A DNA stretch of 7,592 nucleotides from Acidocella sp. (GCA_029077775.1 JAQNCU010000126.1:1-7592), one strand, 5' to 3'; counted from the first letter of the stretch, positions 1 through 6,490 are shown. The notes: generated from the sequence alone by a model not told the origin. A program made the numbers and translations.

Positions 1-921
1 ACTGCCCGCTATGTAGAAAGGCGGCAATGCGCTGGCGGCCAGATGCAAACGCGGCAGCACTGCGAGCGGCAAAAAGGCAAACAAACCGTAGTAACCACCA
101 GCCTCCGCGAAATCAAGCGTGCAACCCAGAGCGAGTTTTGCCTTATGCCGCGCCAGGAGCATGCGCAGGTCAGCCAGCATGCGTGGCTTTACGCCGCCGC
201 GCCGCGCGCCGCGACTGGTGATGTGCACGCGGCCCTCAGCGATGGCCGCGACCACCGCCTGGGCTTCGTCCGCGCGGCCCTGCGCCAGAAGCCAGCGTGG
301 CGATTCCGGCACATGGCGGCGCAACCCGATGCTGGCCAGCGCCACCAACCCGCCCGCGGCGAACACGAAGCGCCAGCCGATATCCGGCGGCACCAGCGTG
401 AACACCGCCCAGGCGAGGAGGGCCGCGAACAAAGTGCCCAGGGACCAGAAATTCATCACAAAACTGGCCGCGAAGCCGCGTTTGCGGCGCGGCATGAACT
501 CAGCGATGGCGGCATTCACCGCCGAATATTCCGCGCCGACACCGATGCCCGCGATGAGCCTGAGGACCAGCAGAGACCAGATCCCGGGCGCAAAGGCGGT
601 AAGGCAGGTGGCGAGCCCATAGACCAGCAGGCTGCCCAGGAACACGGCGCGGCGGCCGAAGCGGTCCGCCAGAATGCCAAAGGCCAGCGCCCCCAGCATG
701 ATACCCGCGAACCAGAAGGCGAGGATGGCGGACAGTGCGATGCTATCGAGCCGCCAGAGCGGCCCGAGCACGCCGAGGATGGAGCCGACCAGTGTGACCT
801 CGAACGCATCCATGCCCCAGCCCAGCCCGAGCGATACCGCGATGCGGCTGTGGCATCGATTCCAAGGCAGGTTATCCAACCGCGCGCATAGCGCCGTATG
901 CTCATTATGTTGAGTGTTCAT
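1..921 (-). CDS. MFS transporter, sugar/metabolite:H+ symporter-like (3'-truncated by window edge)
   Basis: This is an inner-membrane secondary carrier of the major facilitator superfamily. The reverse strand is open for 307 codons from the ATG at 921 to the window edge with no stop, so the C-terminal part is missing. The N-terminus (RLDNLPWN, then LGLGWGMDAFEVTLVG at about 31-46) is the usual TM1 entry of sugar-porter-like MFS proteins. The TM2-TM3 loop carries the MFS motif GILADRFGRR (82-91). RLIAGIGVGAE (121-131) and the loop after TM6, PESPRWLL (205-212), are further family signatures. Six hydrophobic segments and the beginning of TM7 (from about 261) are visible; about 400-450 residues would be usual. 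There is no clear Shine-Dalgarno before the ATG, and a TATATA box sits 8 bases upstream. The family moves sugars, aromatic acids, nicotinate and other metabolites, and I cannot choose the substrate. It diverges from the tRNA gene, so it is not part of the ABC operon. Confidence 0.9.
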   Translation of the reverse strand, partial: MNTQHNEHTALCARLDNLPWNRCHSRIAVSLGLGWGMDAFEVTLVGSILGVLGPLWRLDSIALSAILAFWFAGIMLGALAFGILADRFGRRAVFLGSLLVYGLATCLTAFAPGIWSLLVLRLIAGIGVGAEYSAVNAAIAEFMPRRKRGFAASFVMNFWSLGTLFAALLAWAVFTLVPPDIGWRFVFAAGGLVALASIGLRRHVPESPRWLLAQGRADEAQAVVAAIAEGRVHITSRGARRGGVKPRMLADLRMLLARHKAKLALGCTLDFAEAGGYYGLFAFLPLAVLPRLHLAASALPPFYIAGS

Positions 922-929
922 GACGCCGA

Positions 930-935
930 TATATA
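930..935 (-). promoter_or_regulatory. Possible -10 box of the MFS gene, implying a leaderless transcript
   Basis: On the minus strand TATATA lies only 8 bases before the ATG at 921. If it is used as a -10 box, transcription would start at about 922-923, practically at the start codon. That agrees with the absence of a ribosome-binding site. There is no good -35 at 16-18 bases, so the call is weak. Confidence 0.25.
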
Positions 936-992
936 GCGTGATGGTGACAGGCGGGAAGCGCACGAGCCTGTGTTGAAAGACCCGGCCCGCGA

Positions 993-1022
993 TTGACATG
1001 CTGGCCCGCCCCGGCCTATCCG
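993..1022 (+). promoter_or_regulatory. Candidate promoter of tRNA-Val
   Basis: A perfect TTGACA at 993-998 is followed, after 18 bases, by TATCCG at 1017-1022, a weak -10 matching 3 of 6 consensus positions. The predicted start at about 1029-1031 falls just before the mature tRNA at 1032, so any 5' leader would be only a few bases. The -35 is strong, the -10 is poor and the GC-rich spacer is not unusual for this genome. Confidence 0.45.
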
Positions 1023-1031
1023 AACGCCACC

Positions 1032-1106
1032 GGGCGCGTAGCTCAGCGGTAGAGCATTCGCTTCACACGCGAAGGGTCACAGGTTCAATCCCTGTCGCGC
1101 CCACCA
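1032..1106 (+). tRNA. tRNA-Val (anticodon CAC), CCA encoded
   Basis: A full cloverleaf can be drawn. The acceptor arm GGGCGCG (1032-1038) pairs with CGCGCCC (1096-1102). The D arm is GCTC/GAGC. The anticodon stem TTCGC/GCGAA encloses the loop TTCACAC, giving anticodon CAC, which reads the valine codon GUG. The variable loop is GGGTC, and the T arm ACAGG/CCTGT encloses TTCAATC. Discriminator A1103 is followed by a genome-encoded CCA at 1104-1106. The gene converges with livM and its 3' end overlaps the end of livM by 22 bases on the opposite strand. Confidence 0.97.
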
Positions 1107-2104
1107 TCCGGGTTTACAAGCCGAAGTGAGAACCCGACCGGCAACAGCCGGATACCGAGACGGGTTTCCACGCTCCCCCAGATGCCGCGCGGCAGGAACA
1201 ACGAGAAGGCCAAAGCGGTGACACCCAGCCCGATGAGATAGGCAACGCCGGTGGCACCGAACCAGCTTTCCATGATGAAAAACAGGATCGCCCCGATGAT
1301 CGGGCCTTCAAACGTGCCGAGCCCGCCGACCAGGGCCATGAACAGCATATAGGCTGTCCATTGAATGCCAAAAAATGTGCCGGGCTGGAAGCTGATGGTG
1401 GTGGCCAGCCAGACGCCGCCCGCCGCCGCGCAGCCTATGGCGGCCAGCACGAACATGATGCGCTTGCCGGCATGGACCTTCACCCCGACCGAGGCCGCCG
1501 CAACCTCGTCATCGCGGATGGCCTGTACCCCGGCGCCGACGCGCCCGCGCAGCAGCGCAAACACCACCGCCAGCAGCACCACCATGAGGACGAAGCCTAC
1601 CCAATAGGTGTCATTCCGTGCGGCGACCGGTGGGTAGGCGTTGAGCGCGGTGAGTGAGGTGCCGGTTTCCCCTTGAATCACCGGGTCGAGATTGACCAGA
1701 AAATGCGAAAGCTCGGCCAGCACCCACATGCCGATGGCGAATTCACCGCCGCGCAGCCGCAGCATAAGCTCCCCCACAGGCAGCGCGATGAGGCCAACGA
1801 TGAGTGCCGCCAGCACCACCGCCGGATACAGGCTGACCCCAGCGTCGGATAACCGGATGAGGAAATAGCCGCCAAGCCCGATGAACACCTGGTTGCCGAT
1901 GGAGACCAGCCCGGCATAGCCCGCCATGGCGTTCCACATCGCGGCCAGAATGACATACACGAACAGGGTGGTCAGCCGGTCTGTGATGTCGGCTGAGAAA
2001 ATAAACGGGCCGATGGCCAGAACCATGAGCACGAGCGCGATGATAACGGCGAACAGCCGGGACTGGCGGGTCCAGCGTTCAACGCGGTAGCTGGTTGTTG
2101 CCAT
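1085..2104 (-). CDS. livM: Branched-chain amino acid-type ABC transporter permease, LivM family
   Basis: This 339-residue inner-membrane permease would pair with the LivH-type subunit to form the channel of a Liv/HAAT importer. The family core is visible: GYAGLVSIGNQVFIGLGGY (62-80), the cytoplasmic coupling segment AIRDDEVAAASVGV (195-208) that contacts the ATPases, and LVGGLGTFEGPIIGA (258-272). Several hydrophobic segments begin at residue 17. I start it at the ATG at 2104, which shares one base with the livH stop (TAATG). An in-frame start 59 codons upstream would lie wholly inside livH and adds an Arg/His-rich, non-membrane stretch typical of an out-of-frame shadow, so I rejected it. Length is normal for LivM. 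The final residues GGRDRD and the stop are encoded antisense to the 3' end of tRNA-Val. No terminator is visible after the stop. Confidence 0.95.
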   Translation of the reverse strand: MATTSYRVERWTRQSRLFAVIIALVLMVLAIGPFIFSADITDRLTTLFVYVILAAMWNAMAGYAGLVSIGNQVFIGLGGYFLIRLSDAGVSLYPAVVLAALIVGLIALPVGELMLRLRGGEFAIGMWVLAELSHFLVNLDPVIQGETGTSLTALNAYPPVAARNDTYWVGFVLMVVLLAVVFALLRGRVGAGVQAIRDDEVAAASVGVKVHAGKRIMFVLAAIGCAAAGGVWLATTISFQPGTFFGIQWTAYMLFMALVGGLGTFEGPIIGAILFFIMESWFGATGVAYLIGLGVTALAFSLFLPRGIWGSVETRLGIRLLPVGFSLRLVNPDGGRDRD

Positions 2105-3000
2105 TACGAGGCAGCCCTTTTTGGCAACAACGCGCGCCAGGCGATGCGCCCGCCGAAGGTGCGCGCCACCAGCACCACGAGGAAGGTGAGATGCCCGGCG
2201 ATGAGAAACCCGTGCGGGCTGATGGTGGCGCCGATATTCTGCGCGACACCGAGCACGATACCGCCGACCAACGTGCCCCAAAGCGAGCCGAGGCCGCCGA
2301 TCACGATAGTCTCAAACGCGAAAATAAGCTGCGGGCCGCCGGCATACGGGTCGAACGAATTGCGCATGGCGAGGAACGCGCCGGCGAGGCCGATCATGAC
2401 CATCGCCATCGCCGCCGCCGCTGCATAGACCATGCGCGCGTTTACTCCGATGAGGTCGACCACCGCAGGGTCGCTCGCGGTGGCGCGGATGGTGCGCCCG
2501 AGCGCGGTATATCGCAGGATGATCTGCAACCCGCCCAGGACCACCACCGCTGTGACGAAGACCAGCGCGTCGAGCTGGGCGATGGAGATGGTGTTCGTGA
2601 GGTTCCAGCTATTATAGGCGAGGTTGCCGATATTCGGGCCGAGAGATTGGGAATTGGCGCCATAAACCTCGAACATACTGTTATCGAGAATTACAGCCAC
2701 GCCAAAGGTGCTGAGCACGGGGATGAGCGGCCCGGCGCGCAGGGAACGGTCGAGCACCGTGAATTGCAGCGCCCAGCCGAGCAGCGCCATGACCGGCAGC
2801 ACCAGCAGCAACCCGATAAACGGCGAGAGATTTGTATAATTGCAGAACCCCATGAGCAGAAACGCCGCCAGTATGGCGAGGCTGCCATGCGCGAGGTTGA
2901 TGATGCGCATGACGCCGAACATGAAAGACAGCCCGCAGGCCAGCAGCGCGTAAAACCCGCCGAGCAGCACGCCCTGGATGATCTGGTTTAAAAAATTCAT
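2104..3000 (-). CDS. livH: Branched-chain amino acid-type ABC transporter permease, LivH family
   Basis: This 298-residue integral membrane permease is the likely partner of the LivM-type subunit. It begins with the classic LivH N-terminus (QGVLLGGFYALLACGLSF, about 9-26) followed by MRIINLAHGS (31-40), a hallmark of the family. The ATPase coupling loop is around 168-188 (GRTIRATASDPAVVDLIGV). A conserved C-terminal segment reads FETIVIGGLGSLWGTLVGG (229-247), and hydrophobic segments run throughout. Length is typical. Its ATG at 3000 overlaps the livF stop (ATGA), and its own stop overlaps the livM start, so translation is probably coupled along the message. There is no independent Shine-Dalgarno. 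The substrate cannot be read from the permease. Confidence 0.95.
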   Translation of the reverse strand: MNFLNQIIQGVLLGGFYALLACGLSFMFGVMRIINLAHGSLAILAAFLLMGFCNYTNLSPFIGLLLVLPVMALLGWALQFTVLDRSLRAGPLIPVLSTFGVAVILDNSMFEVYGANSQSLGPNIGNLAYNSWNLTNTISIAQLDALVFVTAVVVLGGLQIILRYTALGRTIRATASDPAVVDLIGVNARMVYAAAAAMAMVMIGLAGAFLAMRNSFDPYAGGPQLIFAFETIVIGGLGSLWGTLVGGIVLGVAQNIGATISPHGFLIAGHLTFLVVLVARTFGGRIAWRALLPKRAAS

Positions 3001-3719
3001 GGGGCTGTGTCCGTCTGGCGGTGCAGGCCGAAATAGGCGGCGGTGATGACCTCTCGATCAAGCGCGGCGGAGGCACCCTCAAGCGCGATGGCGCCTTCAA
3101 GCATACAGATGATGCGCGAGGACACAGCAATGGCGCGCCGCAAATCCTGTTCGACGATGATGATGGTGGTGCCGGAGTTCATAAGTCCGTTGAGGGATTC
3201 ATAGACCTGATCGACCGCCAGCGGCGAGAGGCCGAGCGAGACTTCGTCCAGCAGCAGCAATCGGGGGTTGGTCATCAGCGCGCGGCCAATGGCGGTTGCC
3301 TGTTGCTGGCCACCCGACAAATCCCCCGAGCGGGCTTTTAGTTTTGGTTTAAGCTGTGGGAAGGCATCGAGCACGGCGGGCAGATCCCATGTGCCTTTGC
3401 GGCCATGCGCGCCGGCAACTCTCAGATTTTCCTCGACCGTCATATCGGCGAAAAGCCGCCTGCCCTCCGGCACCAGGGCGATGCCGCGCGCGACACGCTT
3501 ATACGCCCGCAATTTTGTGACATCCTGGCCATCGAACGTCACGCGGCCCGAAGCGGGGTTGTGCGCGCCGGCGATGCTGCGCAGCAATGTGGTTTTGCCA
3601 GCGCCATTGGCACCAACCAGGGCCAGGATCTCGCCCTCGGCCATTGTGAAGCTGATGCCGCGGACGGCAACCAGCAACCCGTGCCGACATTCAAGGTTCT
3701 CAACACTCAGGATGTTCAT
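2997..3719 (-). CDS. livF: Branched-chain amino acid-type ABC transporter ATP-binding protein, LivF family
   Basis: This cytoplasmic ATPase subunit has 240 residues from the ATG at 3719. Walker A is GANGAGKTT (36-44) and the segment after it is VPEGRRLF (83-90), with E in place of the Q-loop glutamine as is normal in LivF. The signature is an intact LSGGQQQ (134-140). Walker B is RLLLLDE (153-159). The switch region reads VEQD (189-192), where LivF proteins usually have VEQ instead of a histidine. The C-terminus AAYFG matches the LivF AYLG ending. A GTG at 3737 would add six residues (overlapping livG by 11 bases). I prefer the ATG because GAGGT lies 4 bases before it. It pairs with the LivG-type subunit; its stop overlaps the livH start. 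Confidence 0.95.
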   Translation of the reverse strand: MNILSVENLECRHGLLVAVRGISFTMAEGEILALVGANGAGKTTLLRSIAGAHNPASGRVTFDGQDVTKLRAYKRVARGIALVPEGRRLFADMTVEENLRVAGAHGRKGTWDLPAVLDAFPQLKPKLKARSGDLSGGQQQATAIGRALMTNPRLLLLDEVSLGLSPLAVDQVYESLNGLMNSGTTIIIVEQDLRRAIAVSSRIICMLEGAIALEGASAALDREVITAAYFGLHRQTDTAP

Positions 3720-3723
3720 GGCG

Positions 3724-3728
3724 ACCTC
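3724..3728 (-). promoter_or_regulatory. Ribosome-binding site that decides the livF start
   Basis: GAGGT on the minus strand lies four bases before the ATG at 3719 and overlaps the livG stop codon TGA (3729-3727). It supports ATG 3719 over the upstream GTG at 3737, which has no such site. Confidence 0.6.
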
Positions 3729-4470
3729 ACGCCGCACTCTCAGCGCCGGAGCCGAGATAGGCGCTGATGACCTCCGGGTTGCGCATCACCGCGCGCGGCT
3801 CGCCATCGGCCAGAATGCGCCCGGCATCCATGCAGACCAACCTGGTGACCACCTGCAACAGAATATGCACGATGTGTTCGATCCAGACGACCGCGACGCC
3901 GCGCGCGTTGATGCTGCGGATGATCAACACCAGCTCCTGCGCCTCAGCATCGGTCAGGCCGCCGCCGATTTCATCGAGCAGGATAAGCTTGGGGTCGGTG
4001 GCCAATGCACGCGCCATTTCAAGGCGTTTGCGGTCCAGCAGGCCCAGGGTATCAGCCCGCCGATTGGCCAGTTTGATCATGCCACAAAGCGCCAACGCCT
4101 CGACACAAATGTCATTGGCCGCTGGACCGGAAAACTGGCCGCCAATCGCGGCGGCGACATGCAGATTCTCAAACACGGTCATGCCGCCGAAAGGCCGTGG
4201 CACCTGATGTGAGCGCGCGATGCCGCGCCGGTTGCGCTCCGCCGCATCCAACTTTGTGACATCGTGCCCGGCGAAAGCCACCGAGCCCGCATTGGGCGGA
4301 TAAGCACCCGAGAGGACGTTCAGCAACGTGGTTTTGCCAGCCCCGTTGGGGCCGACAATGCCGATGGCCTCACCGGGGGCGATGGCGAAATCAACCTCGT
4401 TCAATACCACCAGGGCGGCGAAACGCTTGGTCAGACCTCGCGCATCAAGGATCGCATCCAAGCTCGTCAC
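3727..4470 (-). CDS. livG: Branched-chain amino acid-type ABC transporter ATP-binding protein, LivG family (divergent signature motif)
   Basis: This cytoplasmic ATPase has 247 residues and starts with GTG at 4470, three bases after the stop of the binding-protein gene. No Shine-Dalgarno is visible, so translation is probably coupled. Walker A is GPNGAGKTT (40-48), the Q-loop region is RSHQVPRPF (86-94; Q89), Walker B is KLILLDE (161-167), and the switch histidine is H199 in WIEH. The signature is not LSGGQ or the common LivG form LAYGQQ. It reads LGLLDRKRLEMARAL (142-156), retaining the RLE-ARAL part but no S, G or Q of the C-loop core. I believe related LivG proteins show a similar LDRKRLE variant, so it is probably functional. 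The C-terminal VISAYLG fits LivG. It would form an asymmetric ATPase pair with LivF, whose signature is canonical. Confidence 0.93.
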   Translation of the reverse strand: MTSLDAILDARGLTKRFAALVVLNEVDFAIAPGEAIGIVGPNGAGKTTLLNVLSGAYPPNAGSVAFAGHDVTKLDAAERNRRGIARSHQVPRPFGGMTVFENLHVAAAIGGQFSGPAANDICVEALALCGMIKLANRRADTLGLLDRKRLEMARALATDPKLILLDEIGGGLTDAEAQELVLIIRSINARGVAVVWIEHIVHILLQVVTRLVCMDAGRILADGEPRAVMRNPEVISAYLGSGAESAA

Positions 4471-4473
4471 GGC

Positions 4474-5835
4474 TTAGTGATAGGGCAGCAATTTATGCGT
4501 GACCGGAACGTTATGATCCTCGGCGTTATCGACCAGCACGTAGGAGAGCTTATAGGGCCCTGAATGCGCCTTCAGCCATTGTCCATTCAGCAGTGGCGAG
4601 ATGGCGACGTTGGGCACGGGCCCGGTGGTGAAGTCGATCAGGCCGCAGGTTGTCACCACCTTCAACGTGCTGAGCGTTTTGGCGAGACCGGCTTTGTTCT
4701 TGGGGTCGCCAGATTGCGAGAGGGCGGCGAAACCGGCATCGAGCAGGGCCATGGACATGCCGAGTTGCTGCTGCCACTGCTTGCCTGATGCGGTCTCATA
4801 GGCATTTGCGAGTTTCATGCCATCCAAACCCGTGATTGGTGATGCATAGGGGAAAACCTTGTGCCAATAGGCCGCAGCGGCAAGGCGGTAGCCCAAGCTG
4901 CCGGAGGCTTCCACCTGGCTGGGGAACAGCCCGGTTTTGGCGATTTCAGCGATCCTGATCTGCCGGGTCAGCCCGTGTTGGGCGGCCTGGCGCCAGAATG
5001 TGGTAAAGTCAGGCGGGATGGGGAAGGTGTTGAAGATCTGCACCCCGGCGGATTTGAATTGCGCGATCTGGTCGGCGTAATCGGTCGTGCCATCCTCATA
5101 CGGGCCTGGATCGACGATGGTGTAACCGGCATTGGCGAGCAACGGGAACAAATGCGCGCGGATCGCCTGCCCGTCAGCATCGTTGGGCGAAAGCACACCG
5201 ATTTTTTTATTGGTCGGCACTGTGTCCCACGATGCGAGATACGAGGTTGCGAACTGCGCGACCCCAAACGAGAAATGATAGGTCCATTTAAACGGCGAGG
5301 GTTGGCCGGGTTTGGCGCCGCGCCCGAAATACCAGGATTCCCAGGGGCAAACGGTGGAGAGAAAGGGCATGCCCGCGGCTTCAGCAGCATCGGCCGCAGG
5401 GTTGGTAACCTCTGGCGTGGATGTGGCCAGGACCATATCGACATTGTCATTGTTGATGAGATCTTTGGTAAGCTGGCTGGCGCGCGCCGGGTCTGATTGC
5501 GTGTCACGATCGATGATCTCGACCGTATAGGTTTTACCGCCGATCATCAGACCGCTTGCGAATTTCTGCCGGGCAAGGCCGAGTACGAACGGATCAGCCT
5601 CACCGAATCCTGCGAGCGGCCCGGAGCGGGGGCTGACGAAACCGATTTTCAATGTGTTTGCGGGACCGGCGGCGGCCATGGTCTGCCCATAGGCTGAACG
5701 CGACAAGGCAGAGGCCGCAACACCGGCACCAGCCGCACCGAGAACACCGCGACGCGAAACGCCAGCCTGCGGCGTTGAATTTTTGGGCGCTGAATTTTTG
5801 ATCGATTCTAGAAAAACCTTATTTTTTTTCATCAT
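4474..5835 (-). CDS. Tat-exported periplasmic substrate-binding protein of a Liv-type ABC transporter
   Basis: This 453-residue type I periplasmic binding protein (Leu/Ile/Val-binding fold, Periplasmic_binding_6 style) captures the solute for the importer encoded downstream. It is the first gene of the operon. The start is ATG 5835, six bases after GGGGAG. An in-frame ATG at 5910 lacks such a site and would bury the export signal 25 residues deeper. The N-terminus carries a twin-arginine signal: SRRGVLGAAG (27-36) before a hydrophobic stretch, with likely cleavage after SAYG (50). The mature domain opens with LKIGFVSPRSGPLAGFGE (62-79), the usual first strand and ligand loop. VDMVLATSTPEV, then FLSTVCPWESWYFG, and IGVLSPNDADG follow. 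The 26-residue stretch before the arginines is fairly long. Tat export suggests folding before secretion. Ligand unknown: branched-chain amino acid, amide and aromatic-acid binders share the fold. Confidence 0.93.
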   Translation of the reverse strand: MMKKNKVFLESIKNSAPKNSTPQAGVSRRGVLGAAGAGVAASALSRSAYGQTMAAAGPANTLKIGFVSPRSGPLAGFGEADPFVLGLARQKFASGLMIGGKTYTVEIIDRDTQSDPARASQLTKDLINNDNVDMVLATSTPEVTNPAADAAEAAGMPFLSTVCPWESWYFGRGAKPGQPSPFKWTYHFSFGVAQFATSYLASWDTVPTNKKIGVLSPNDADGQAIRAHLFPLLANAGYTIVDPGPYEDGTTDYADQIAQFKSAGVQIFNTFPIPPDFTTFWRQAAQHGLTRQIRIAEIAKTGLFPSQVEASGSLGYRLAAAAYWHKVFPYASPITGLDGMKLANAYETASGKQWQQQLGMSMALLDAGFAALSQSGDPKNKAGLAKTLSTLKVVTTCGLIDFTTGPVPNVAISPLLNGQWLKAHSGPYKLSYVLVDNAEDHNVPVTHKLLPYH

Positions 5836-5841
5836 CTTGGA

Positions 5842-5848
5842 CTCCCCT
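5842..5848 (-). promoter_or_regulatory. Ribosome-binding site of the binding-protein gene
   Basis: AGGGGAG on the minus strand ends six bases before the first of two tandem ATG codons (5835 and 5832). It is the strongest Shine-Dalgarno in the operon and fixes the start of the first gene. The second ATG leads directly into a run of eight A residues. Confidence 0.75.
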
Positions 5849-5890
5849 TTTATCGGACAGATTTTGTTATTTTCTTCGGCGTTACCGCAA

Positions 5891-5919
5891 AATCTAGCCG
5901 AGCCGCCCATGCTTGACCA
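5891..5919 (-). promoter_or_regulatory. Alternative candidate promoter of the Liv-type operon
   Basis: On the minus strand TGGTCA (5919-5914) and TAGATT (5896-5891) are separated by 17 bases. Each matches four of six sigma-70 consensus positions. It would give a leader of roughly 50 bases. It scores the same as the pair at 5944-5973 and I cannot choose between them from sequence. Confidence 0.25.
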
Positions 5920-5943
5920 GAACCGGGGTGCCGCGACCGATTA

Positions 5944-5973
5944 AATTTATCAGGGCGGCGATATGCGAGACAA
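5944..5973 (-). promoter_or_regulatory. Candidate promoter of the Liv-type operon overlapping a dyad arm
   Basis: On the minus strand TTGTCT (5973-5968) and TAAATT (5949-5944) are 18 bases apart. Each matches four of six consensus positions. The -35 coincides with one arm of the AGACAAA/TTTGTCT dyad, a normal arrangement for a regulated promoter. Transcription would start at about 5937, giving a leader of about 100 bases. Confidence 0.3.
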
Positions 5974-5996
5974 ATTATGTTGGTGATATTTTGTCT
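5968..5996. promoter_or_regulatory. Inverted repeat AGACAAA-N15-TTTGTCT, candidate operator
   Basis: Two perfect 7-base arms (5968-5974 and 5990-5996) are separated by 15 bases. Their centres are 22 bases apart, about two helical turns, which suits a dimeric regulator binding one face of the DNA. It lies about 130-160 bases upstream of the binding-protein start and overlaps a possible -35. It has no U-tract and is not a terminator. I do not recognise the regulator. Confidence 0.4.
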
Positions 5997-6180
5997 GACC
6001 CTCCGAATGCCACGCGTATTTCAACGAAAACGCGGGTATAAATTCCATCAGCGGTTATCATGCGGTAAGCGGCGCGGTCAAGTTATGATTCATCACTATT
6101 TCTGCGTGATCGACATGCTGACTCCTTTTTTCACAGGCGGCATCTACCCGTTTTGTGCGCGTGACAGATTATGGATCATG

Positions 6181-6216
6181 AAAAACCCCACCCGGGGACC
6201 ACCTGGATAGGGTTTT
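6181..6216 (-). terminator. Factor-independent terminator of the small exported-protein gene
   Basis: On the minus strand AAAACCC (6216-6210) can pair with GGGTTTT (6188-6182), giving a 7-base stem. The right arm runs into a five-T tract (6185-6181). The 21-base loop is GC-rich and may fold further. It begins 41 bases past the stop of the gene at 6258-6464, reads in the same direction, and separates that gene from the Liv-type operon. Confidence 0.6.
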
Positions 6217-6257
6217 GAAAGTGCGGCGCGGAACGGTGCCGCGATTGTTAGAAATGC

Positions 6258-6464
6258 TTATTTTTGAGCGTTTGTCTGATATTTTGCGGTGCTGACCGGA
6301 ACATTATGCGCGACAAAATTTGTGCCATAAGCGGCGTTGATCTCGGCGATCAGGCTCGGGTCATTGGCCAAGCCACCAGGCGCAGCGTGCGCCGCCATGG
6401 GGACGAGGACCGAAAAAGACATCGCCAGGAGAGCAGATTTCAGAAGATTGGATGAGATGGGCAT
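6258..6464 (-). CDS. Small exported protein of unknown function (68 residues)
   Basis: I do not recognise a family. A classical signal peptide is visible: a short n-region with K9, hydrophobic ALLAMSFSVLVPMAAHA (11-27), and a probable cut after AHA (27). The mature peptide would be about 41 residues, start APGGLANDPS, contain AEINAAYGTNFVAHNVPVS (40-58), and end TNAQK. It has no cysteine, so it is neither a lipoprotein nor disulfide-linked, and it probably stays in the periplasm or is secreted. It is likely real because GGAG lies 8 bases before the ATG at 6464, the signal peptide is well formed, and a terminator follows about 40 bases after the stop. It stands alone, with the same orientation as the Liv-type operon downstream. 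The region between its ATG and 6510 carries a 10-base direct repeat. Confidence 0.75.
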   Translation of the reverse strand: MPISSNLLKSALLAMSFSVLVPMAAHAAPGGLANDPSLIAEINAAYGTNFVAHNVPVSTAKYQTNAQK

Positions 6465-6490
6465 AACTCGAACTCCATTTTGATAAATAC

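Larger units (their letters stand above)
5836..6180 (-). other. Upstream control region of the Liv-type operon
   Basis: This 345-base stretch has no convincing gene. An open frame beginning at 5977 on the plus strand starts inside the dyad, has no good ribosome-binding site and resembles nothing I know. The stretch contains the operon leader, two promoter-like pairs, the AGACAAA/TTTGTCT dyad and a weaker dyad at 6013-6034 (CGCGT/ACGCG with TTT/AAA inside). It is bounded on the right by the terminator of the small exported-protein gene, so it is probably an independent promoter region. Confidence 0.6.

Noticed and set aside
43..891. Long plus-strand open frame opposite the MFS gene
   Set aside because: It is the antisense of a clear MFS coding frame. 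Its Arg/Gln/Glu-rich protein with no domain is what GC-rich antisense gives.
2105..2281. N-terminal extension of LivM by 59 residues
   Set aside because: It lies within livH out of frame and has no hydrophobic or family-like sequence; the TAATG junction gives the normal start.
2095..2991. Plus-strand open frame of 298 codons opposite livH
   Set aside because: Full-length antisense shadow of livH; His/Asp/Arg-rich low-complexity protein, no family motif.
3268..4212. Plus-strand open frame spanning livF and livG
   Set aside because: It crosses two well-supported ATPase genes antisense and shows no domain.
5836..5910. N-terminal extension of the binding protein by 25 residues (ATG at 5910)
   Set aside because: There is a strong Shine-Dalgarno before 5835, and the extension would move the Tat signal further from the N-terminus.
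5977..6210. 77-codon plus-strand open frame
   Set aside because: It starts inside the dyad, has no ribosome-binding site, overlaps the terminator and has no recognisable feature.
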